Assembly (NCBI RefSeq): GCF_015704895.1
Contig: NZ_JADQWB010000006.1
Location: forward strand, 1 to 64,000
DNA: 64,000 nucleotides
From: Agrobacterium leguminum
Lineage (GTDB): Bacteria > Pseudomonadota > Alphaproteobacteria > Rhizobiales > Rhizobiaceae
Direction: 5' to 3'
Below the pieces are notes generated by a model. That model did not search any database, was not told the DNA's origin, and worked only from the letters and a program-made list of their open reading frames with translations. The translations under genes and the position numbers were made by a program. This document shows, piece by piece, positions 59,521-64,000 of the stretch. The stretch's first letter is position 1; the number at the start of each line of letters is the position of its first letter.

Positions 59521-60450
59521 ATGAATATTACCGAGATTTTGCCGGCGGGGGTTCGGCTCGCCGTCAGCCCACTTTCCTGGTCGAATGACGTTCTTGAGGA
59601 TCTTGGAGCGGACATCTCACTGGAGAGCTGCCTGACGGACACTGCGGATGCGGGGTATCAGGGCATCGAACTCGGGCGGAAATTTCCGCGTGATGGGGCT
59701 GTTCTGCGACCTTTGCTTCAGCATCACGGATTGGCTCTGGCGTCTGGCTGGTACTCGGGCAAGCTTGCCGAGCAAAGCGCCGGAGAGGAGATGCTGGACG
59801 TTTTCTCTCATGCGGAATTATTGCGCCTGATGGGTTGCAAGGTGATGGTTTACGGAGAGGTGGCGATGATGTCTCCAGGCTCACCGCTGGACACGCCAAT
59901 GTCACAGCGCTTGGTCATGCCCAGAGAGGATTTTCCGGCATATGCCCTGCGCCTCACGGAATTTTCCAAACGCCTGGCGGGGGATTTCGGCCTGCAGCTC
60001 GCCTATCACCATCATCTCATGATGGTTGCTGAAACTTTCGATGAGATTTCTCTTCTGTTCGACAGGGTTGGTCGCGAGACCGGGCTCCTTCTGGACACCG
60101 GCCATTCTGTTGCTGCGGGCTTTGACTATCAACGTCTCATCGAGCGTTTCGGTGACCGTGTCGCTCACATACATCTCAAGGATGTCCGCGGCGCTGTCAT
60201 GGAAAATGTCCGGAACCACGATCTCAGTTTCAATGCCGCGGTGCGAAGCGGGATGTTTACCGTTCCGGGCGACGGCGTGATCGATTTCCAGCCCGTTGCT
60301 GCATTCGTGCGGGACAGCTGTTATCAGGGATGGCTGGTGGTGGAAGCCGAACAGGACCCGGCCGCAGCGCCGCCGAGAGATGCGGTGACACGCGCATTCA
60401 GGCATGTCGAGAACTTTTGGACGGCTGGGTCAACACCGCATGATGTGTAA
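59521..60450 (+). CDS. Myo-inosose-2 dehydratase-like protein (IolE family)
   Basis: The product is 309 residues from MNITEILPAGVRLAVSPLSW. Features of IolE are SPLSWSNDVLEDLGADISLE, AGYQGIELGRKFPRD, LQLAYHHHLMMVAETFDE, LLLDTGHSVAAGFDYQRLI and VAHIHLKDVRGAVMENVR, which supply the metal-binding His, Asp and Glu residues of a TIM barrel. IolE dehydrates 2-keto-myo-inositol. No iolB, iolC or iolD is present in the window, so the pathway must be completed elsewhere or handle a different substrate. Confidence 0.85.
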   Translation: MNITEILPAGVRLAVSPLSWSNDVLEDLGADISLESCLTDTADAGYQGIELGRKFPRDGAVLRPLLQHHGLALASGWYSGKLAEQSAGEEMLDVFSHAELLRLMGCKVMVYGEVAMMSPGSPLDTPMSQRLVMPREDFPAYALRLTEFSKRLAGDFGLQLAYHHHLMMVAETFDEISLLFDRVGRETGLLLDTGHSVAAGFDYQRLIERFGDRVAHIHLKDVRGAVMENVRNHDLSFNAAVRSGMFTVPGDGVIDFQPVAAFVRDSCYQGWLVVEAEQDPAAAPPRDAVTRAFRHVENFWTAGSTPHDV

Positions 60451-60535
60451 ATATACGCCTAAGTCCCCATGATCGAATGCCGTTTTGCTCGTCTCCGGTC
60501 CTCGGACGATCTGTTCAAGAGGTTCCGATTCGACA

Positions 60536-61165
60536 TTAAGGACCAGCGGCCCCACGCTTTCCGGGCCAGGCTGTCAGCGCGACATCGACCAAAGCCTTTA
60601 ACCTAGCCCTGCACGCACCGTCGCAAGCCTGCGCAGACATGCCCTGAATGATGGCGCCGTAAAAGCGCGCGAGCGTATCAGTGTCGGTTTGCGTGGGTAG
60701 TTCGCCCTCGCTGACGGCGCGGTCGAACCGTGTCTTGAGAATCTGTATTGCCGCCTCGCGCAATCCTGCCGTTGTGCGGGCGACAGAGGCGTTTGCTTCC
60801 GAATGCTGGAGAACGGCGGTGGAAACGATGCATCCGCGCGGCTTGTCGGGCTGGGTATGTCCTTCAGCAATATCGTAAAGGTAAGAGGCAAGCGCCTCAT
60901 AGGCGGGTATTTGCGCCTGCAGCACTTCGGCGCGGCGTTCGCTTTGCTGCGCAATGCTATGATCAAGCGCCAGCCGGAACAATTCTTCCTTTGAACCGAA
61001 TGTCGCGTAGAGGGACGGCGGGGTGATGCCCATCGCATGGGTGAGGTCCGCTATCGAGGTTCCCTCATAGCCGTGTTCCCAGAACAGCCGGGCTGCGACG
61101 TCGAGCCCGGCATTCCGATCAAGCAGGCGCGGTCTACCGCGTTGTTTTCGCGTCATTTCAGACAT
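60536..61165 (-). CDS. TetR-family regulator
   Basis: The product is 209 residues from the ATG at 61165 (MSEMTRKQRGRPRLLDRNAG). The HTH reads GTSIADLTHAMGITPPSLYA, TFGSKEELFRLALDHSIAQQ, as in TetR/AcrR proteins with a C-terminal domain of the type GCIVSTAVLQHSEANASVAR. It is divergent from the SDR gene at 61253. Two similar GATCG-containing sites in the spacer flank the SDR promoter, so it probably represses both genes. Confidence 0.9.
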   Translation of the reverse strand: MSEMTRKQRGRPRLLDRNAGLDVAARLFWEHGYEGTSIADLTHAMGITPPSLYATFGSKEELFRLALDHSIAQQSERRAEVLQAQIPAYEALASYLYDIAEGHTQPDKPRGCIVSTAVLQHSEANASVARTTAGLREAAIQILKTRFDRAVSEGELPTQTDTDTLARFYGAIIQGMSAQACDGACRARLKALVDVALTAWPGKRGAAGP

Positions 61166-61170
61166 TTTTA

Positions 61171-61229
61171 TATCGATCACTATAAAAATATTGACAGGTC
61201 ATGGCCAGGTTTTATTATAACGATCGCTA
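61171..61229. promoter_or_regulatory. SDR promoter with two probable TetR operators
   Basis: A near-consensus promoter TTGACA (61191) - 17 bp - ATTATA (61214) faces the SDR gene. TATAGTGATCGATA (- strand, 61184-61171) and TATAACGATCGCTA (+ strand, 61216-61229) share TATARYGATCGMTA. The second overlaps the -10 and the first lies upstream of the -35 next to the TetR start, the normal arrangement for repression of both genes. Confidence 0.65.
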
Positions 61230-61252
61230 GTTAAATCACAACGGAGTGATCC

Positions 61253-62026
61253 ATGTCTCAGAAACTATCGAACAAAGTCGCCCTCATAACGGGCAGTTCA
61301 CGCGGCATCGGCCGTGCCGTGGCTCTGGCGTTTGCGAAAGAGGGTGCAGGTCTTATCGGCGTCCATTATGGCGCGAACCCCGAGGCGGCACAGGCAACGA
61401 TCCGCGAGATCGAGGCTCTCGGTTCGAAGGCGGTCGCTCTCAATGCCGATCTGCGGGCCGGGAAAGCGGCGACGGACAGCTTGTGGGAGCAGTTCAGGGA
61501 GGCCGCGGTCGCTTTCACCGGCTCGCCATCGCTTGATATTCTCGTCAATAATGCGGGCATTGCCCCGGCGACACCGTTGAAAGAAACAACGGAAGCCGCT
61601 TTCGACGAGTTGATGACGATCAACTTCAAGGCGCCGTTCTTTCTCATTCAGGCGGTTGCCGATCATCTCCGCGACAATGGCCGCATCATCAATGTCTCGA
61701 CCGGTTTCACGCGCATCGCGGCGCCGACGCATCCCGCCTATGCGGCGTCCAAGGGTGCGCTTGAGACATTGACGCTGGCGCTCGCCCCGGAATTCGGCCG
61801 GCGCGGAATTACGGTCAATTCGGTTCTGCCGGGTGTTACTGAAACCGACATGAACGCCGGATGGCTGGCAGCGCCGGAGGCCCGCGCAGGCGCCGAAGCC
61901 CTGTCCGTCTTTTCACGTATCGGTCGCGCCGACGATATTGCGGACGTCATCACATTCCTTGCCTCGAACGATGCCCGCTGGACGACTGGACAGATGATCG
62001 ATGCGACGGGCGGTGCGCGGATTTGA
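61253..62026 (+). CDS. Short-chain dehydrogenase/reductase (SDR)
   Basis: The 257-residue classical SDR has the coenzyme motif ALITGSSRGIGRAVALAFAK, NNAGIAPATPL, catalytic Ser in NVSTGFTRIAA, YxxxK in HPAYAASKGALETLTLAL and the downstream PG motif VLPGVTETDMNAGWL. It uses NAD(P)H to reduce or oxidise a carbonyl/alcohol. The regulated, divergent TetR gene suggests a xenobiotic or quinone-type inducer. GGAG lies 8 bp before the ATG. Confidence 0.92.
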   Translation: MSQKLSNKVALITGSSRGIGRAVALAFAKEGAGLIGVHYGANPEAAQATIREIEALGSKAVALNADLRAGKAATDSLWEQFREAAVAFTGSPSLDILVNNAGIAPATPLKETTEAAFDELMTINFKAPFFLIQAVADHLRDNGRIINVSTGFTRIAAPTHPAYAASKGALETLTLALAPEFGRRGITVNSVLPGVTETDMNAGWLAAPEARAGAEALSVFSRIGRADDIADVITFLASNDARWTTGQMIDATGGARI

Positions 62027-62090
62027 TTCAGGCATGGCAAATATCCTTGGACGAGCGGCGTCGGGCAGTTTCGCCTGACGCCTACCGATA

Positions 62091-62492
62091 CTAGCCGTGC
62101 TTGCGTGCCCACCGCAGATTCTGGGTTTGCCCTCCATAACCATAGGCATCGCCATCGACGGCGTGAACCAGCACATAGCTCGCCTCGTGCACGGGGCCCA
62201 GCAGGGCGTTCATCTCGTTATAGACCCGCCGGACCCATTCGGTCGTCTCGTCCTTTATGTTGGTGTGTTCCGTAATCGAAACCTCGACATAGAAGCTTCC
62301 GACCTTCTGGTCGGCGAGGCTCGATCCGGCGATGATCCAGTCATCGGGATCGGCGCTCTCGACGAGAACCGCGGTGACAGCCGGGTCCTTGTGCAGAATT
62401 TCCGCCGTGAGGCGAGAAAGCAGAGCCGCGACTTCCAGCTTTGGGTCGCGTCCGTTCCGGGGTTTGGTGTAGCGCGCTTTGATCATGGGCAT
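62091..62492 (-). CDS. Tautomerase-family protein
   Basis: The product is 133 residues from MPMIKARYTKPRNGRDPKLE. Pro2 after the initiator Met is reached by MPMIKARY, consistent with the catalytic N-terminal proline of 4-oxalocrotonate tautomerase/MIF-type enzymes if processed. Later blocks are VTAVLVESADPDDWIIAGSS and FYVEVSITEHTNIKDETTEW. A 12-residue upstream extension in frame is less likely because it would bury the proline. It is divergent from a LysR gene that probably controls it. Confidence 0.83.
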   Translation of the reverse strand: MPMIKARYTKPRNGRDPKLEVAALLSRLTAEILHKDPAVTAVLVESADPDDWIIAGSSLADQKVGSFYVEVSITEHTNIKDETTEWVRRVYNEMNALLGPVHEASYVLVHAVDGDAYGYGGQTQNLRWARKHG

Positions 62493-62531
62493 GGTCTTGT
62501 CTCCTTGTTGCAGAGACACCTTGCGCAAATT

Positions 62532-62567
62532 TATTCATAATGAGAATATGGTATTGGATATTCCATA
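62532..62567. promoter_or_regulatory. LysR-type inverted repeats between tautomerase and LysR genes
   Basis: TATGG-N11-CCATA (62547-62567) has the T-N11-A form of LysR-type binding sites. An adjacent TATTC-N7-GAATA (62532-62548) overlaps it. Both lie in the 89-bp divergent spacer, so the regulator at 62582 probably acts on the tautomerase gene and itself. Confidence 0.5.
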
Positions 62568-62581
62568 CATAGCGATTTTAT

Positions 62582-63424
62582 ATGATTGACCTCGAAAGCG
62601 TTCGCCTGTTCATTTTCTCTGTCGAACTCGGCAGCCTGACAAAGGCGGCGGAGGCGGCAGGAACCGTGCAACCGGTCGTCAGCCAAAAATTGAAGATGCT
62701 GGAGCAGCGTGTCGGCCGGCGGTTGATCGATCGTTCGCCGCGGCATCTGCGGCTAACGGAGGATGGCCAGGTGTTTTTGCCGAAGGCTCGCGAGCTGCTC
62801 GCCAAACACGAGGAAGCACTGACCTTCGGTCATGAATCGCCGCTGCACTTTAGCCTGGCCGCCAGTGACCACGCGATTGGGGGCCGCCTTTCGACGGCCA
62901 TACGGGCGATGCGCGCGGCACTCCCCGCCAATGCGGTGATTGACGTGAATATCGGATTTTCCCGGTACGTGAAGGAAAGTTTCGCGTCCGGACAGGCCGA
63001 CGCCGCCATTATCCGGCGTAACGGCGGTGGCTCAGACGGCGAAATCCTGCGTACCGACAGGCTGGGATGGCGGGCCGCCCCGGGCTGGCGGCCACGCTCC
63101 AACAGCGCCATTCCGCTGGTGTCGCTGGGGTCCGGGTGCGGTGTCCGGGAAATTGCGGTGTCGGAGCTTAGAAGAGCCGGCGTGGAGTGGCGCGATGCTT
63201 TCACTGCCGGAAGCTGTTCGGTACTCCATGAAGGAATTCTTGCAGGCGCGGGTGTCGCGGCGATGGGCGATATTAGCGCCCGTGGCCTGCCTGACAGGGG
63301 TGTGGAACTGGGGTTACCTTCGTTGCCGCCTTCCGATATCGTTCTTCTTTCCCGCGCAAGAACGCCCGCACATGCATCGGCGATCAGAGCCCTGGCCGCA
63401 GCCGTATCCGGCACCGGCGACTAG
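62582..63424 (+). CDS. LysR-family regulator
   Basis: The 280-residue protein has an N-terminal HTH (MIDLESVRLFIFSVELGSLT, KAAEAAGTVQPVVSQKLKML) and an effector domain with FSLAASDHAIGGRLSTAIR. It is slightly short for the family (about 300). The divergent tautomerase gene is the obvious target. In rhizobial genomes this type of LysR gene often controls a nearby detoxification gene. Confidence 0.88.
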   Translation: MIDLESVRLFIFSVELGSLTKAAEAAGTVQPVVSQKLKMLEQRVGRRLIDRSPRHLRLTEDGQVFLPKARELLAKHEEALTFGHESPLHFSLAASDHAIGGRLSTAIRAMRAALPANAVIDVNIGFSRYVKESFASGQADAAIIRRNGGGSDGEILRTDRLGWRAAPGWRPRSNSAIPLVSLGSGCGVREIAVSELRRAGVEWRDAFTAGSCSVLHEGILAGAGVAAMGDISARGLPDRGVELGLPSLPPSDIVLLSRARTPAHASAIRALAAAVSGTGD

Positions 63425-63511
63425 GTTGAGTAGCGGTTCCCCGCCGCTTTTTGGGCAGTTCCGCTCCAGCCCATCAACAAGTTCGCCTCGTCGCGCGCGC
63501 GAATGATGACG

Positions 63512-63916
63512 TCAGCCCGCATTGCTTAAATCCATGTAAGCGGGTTCAAATTCGTGGCCATCGGGATCTGTGAAGGTGCGGAGATACATGAAACCCAGAT
63601 CCTTCGGTTCCCGGACATCCGCTTGCCCACCTGCTTTTGCGGCGGCGCCAACCATGGCGTCGACCTCTTCGCGGCTGTCGCGCGAAAGGGCGATCAGCAT
63701 GCCGTTTGTCGTATGGGCATCGGCGATCGGTTTGGCGGTGAAGGTCTTGTAATAATCGTGCCGCAGAAGCTGGAAGGTGATGGTCTCCGACCACACCATC
63801 GAGCTTGCGTCTTCGTTGGAAAACTCTTCGTTCTTCACGCAACCGATCGCCTCATAGAAGGCGGTTGAAACGGCCAGGTCTTTCACCGGCAGGTTCAGGA
63901 AAATCATTTTGGCCAT
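63512..63916 (-). CDS. VOC-superfamily (glyoxalase-like) protein
   Basis: The product is 134 residues from MAKMIFLNLPVKDLAVSTAF. It follows the vicinal-oxygen-chelate pattern: YEAIGCVKNEEFSNEDASSM, WSETITFQLLRHDYYKTFTA, LGFMYLRTFTDPDGHEFEPA. The usual metal ligands are only partly recognisable (the terminal HEFEPAY segment carries His and Glu), so it may not be a glyoxalase. The gene lies 27 bp downstream of a reading frame that continues past the window end. Confidence 0.83.
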   Translation of the reverse strand: MAKMIFLNLPVKDLAVSTAFYEAIGCVKNEEFSNEDASSMVWSETITFQLLRHDYYKTFTAKPIADAHTTNGMLIALSRDSREEVDAMVGAAAKAGGQADVREPKDLGFMYLRTFTDPDGHEFEPAYMDLSNAG

Positions 63917-63943
63917 TGTCTTTCTCCTCATGGTGGAACGGGG

Positions 63944-64000
63944 TTACAGGAAGGTCTGCTGAAAGGTCTCGCTCGGATGGATGCAGATGATCTCCAGCCG
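63944..64000 (-). CDS. C-terminal end of an unidentified gene cut by the window edge
   Basis: The last 18 codons of a frame (LEIICIHPSETFQQTFL) end with TAA at 63944, 27 bp upstream of the VOC gene start. Spacing and strand fit an operon partner of the VOC protein, but the piece is too short to assign. Confidence 0.35.
   Translation of the reverse strand, partial: RLEIICIHPSETFQQTFL

Overview
The window is 64 kb of GC-rich, densely coded DNA. Gene content and protein style point to an alphaproteobacterium of the Rhizobiaceae, most likely Agrobacterium/Rhizobium. Supporting features are a VgrG-linked type VI secretion (T6SS) effector cassette with a DUF2169 adaptor, many LysR/LacI/TetR-controlled ABC uptake operons, ECF sigma/RskA-type anti-sigma pairs, and an inositol-type catabolic block. 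No rRNA, intact tRNA or CRISPR array was seen.

Layout. (1) 1-10.4 kb: a single + strand T6SS cargo operon. It holds the end of VgrG, three uncharacterised proteins, a DUF2169 adaptor, a thiolase-fold partner, a PAAR-like (DUF4150) effector with a nuclease-like C-terminus, and three tandem DUF3396 immunity paralogues followed by the stub of a fourth. (2) 10.7-16.7 kb: a glycine-zipper lipoprotein, an OmpR-type two-component system and a MacAB efflux pump. All three are preceded by similar 11-bp-spaced direct repeats that look like sites for the response regulator. (3) 16.8-18.2 kb: a divergent NmrA-like/HxlR pair. (4) 18.6-20 kb: a scar with a wrecked serine recombinase, a 22-bp copy of a tRNA-fMet 3' end, a terminator and a recQ fragment. 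(5) 20-24 kb: a hydrolase, a DoxX-like protein, a fasciclin fragment, and a DUF4394 gene divergent from an ECF sigma/anti-sigma pair. (6) 24-34 kb, - strand: an amide/urea-type system made of an AmiC-like sensor, an AmiR-like ANTAR antiterminator, UrtABCDE-type transporter, a double-domain nitrilase and an Fe-alcohol dehydrogenase. (7) 34-44.4 kb: a LysR regulator and a polyamine-type transporter interleaved with amine- and alcohol-oxidising enzymes. (8) 44.4-52.2 kb: a second ECF sigma/anti-sigma pair and two divergent operons for membrane fatty-acid modification, facing each other across two matching ECF-type promoters. (9) 52.2-53 kb: a second scar with a transposase remnant, another copy of the same tRNA-fMet end and a terminator. 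(10) 53-60.5 kb: a LacI-controlled sugar/inositol ABC transporter with sugar isomerase, inositol dehydrogenase-like and IolE-like enzymes. (11) 60.5-64 kb: TetR/SDR, tautomerase/LysR and a VOC protein.

How the genes work together. The first 10 kb is best read as a contact-dependent killing module. VgrG is the spike, DUF2169 the loader, the DUF4150 protein the toxin, and the DUF3396 copies protect the producer. The amide cluster combines sensing (AmiC/AmiR), uptake (Urt) and hydrolysis, with a leader terminator placed between amiR and urtA where an ANTAR protein would act. The fatty-acid cluster resembles alphaproteobacterial stress regulons that methylate or oxidise unsaturated membrane lipids.

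The two tRNA-end repeats bracket 33.3 kb with mobile-element debris at both edges, so regions 5-8 may have arrived, or been rearranged, as one or more islands. All functional calls are from reading the sequence; no database search was possible.
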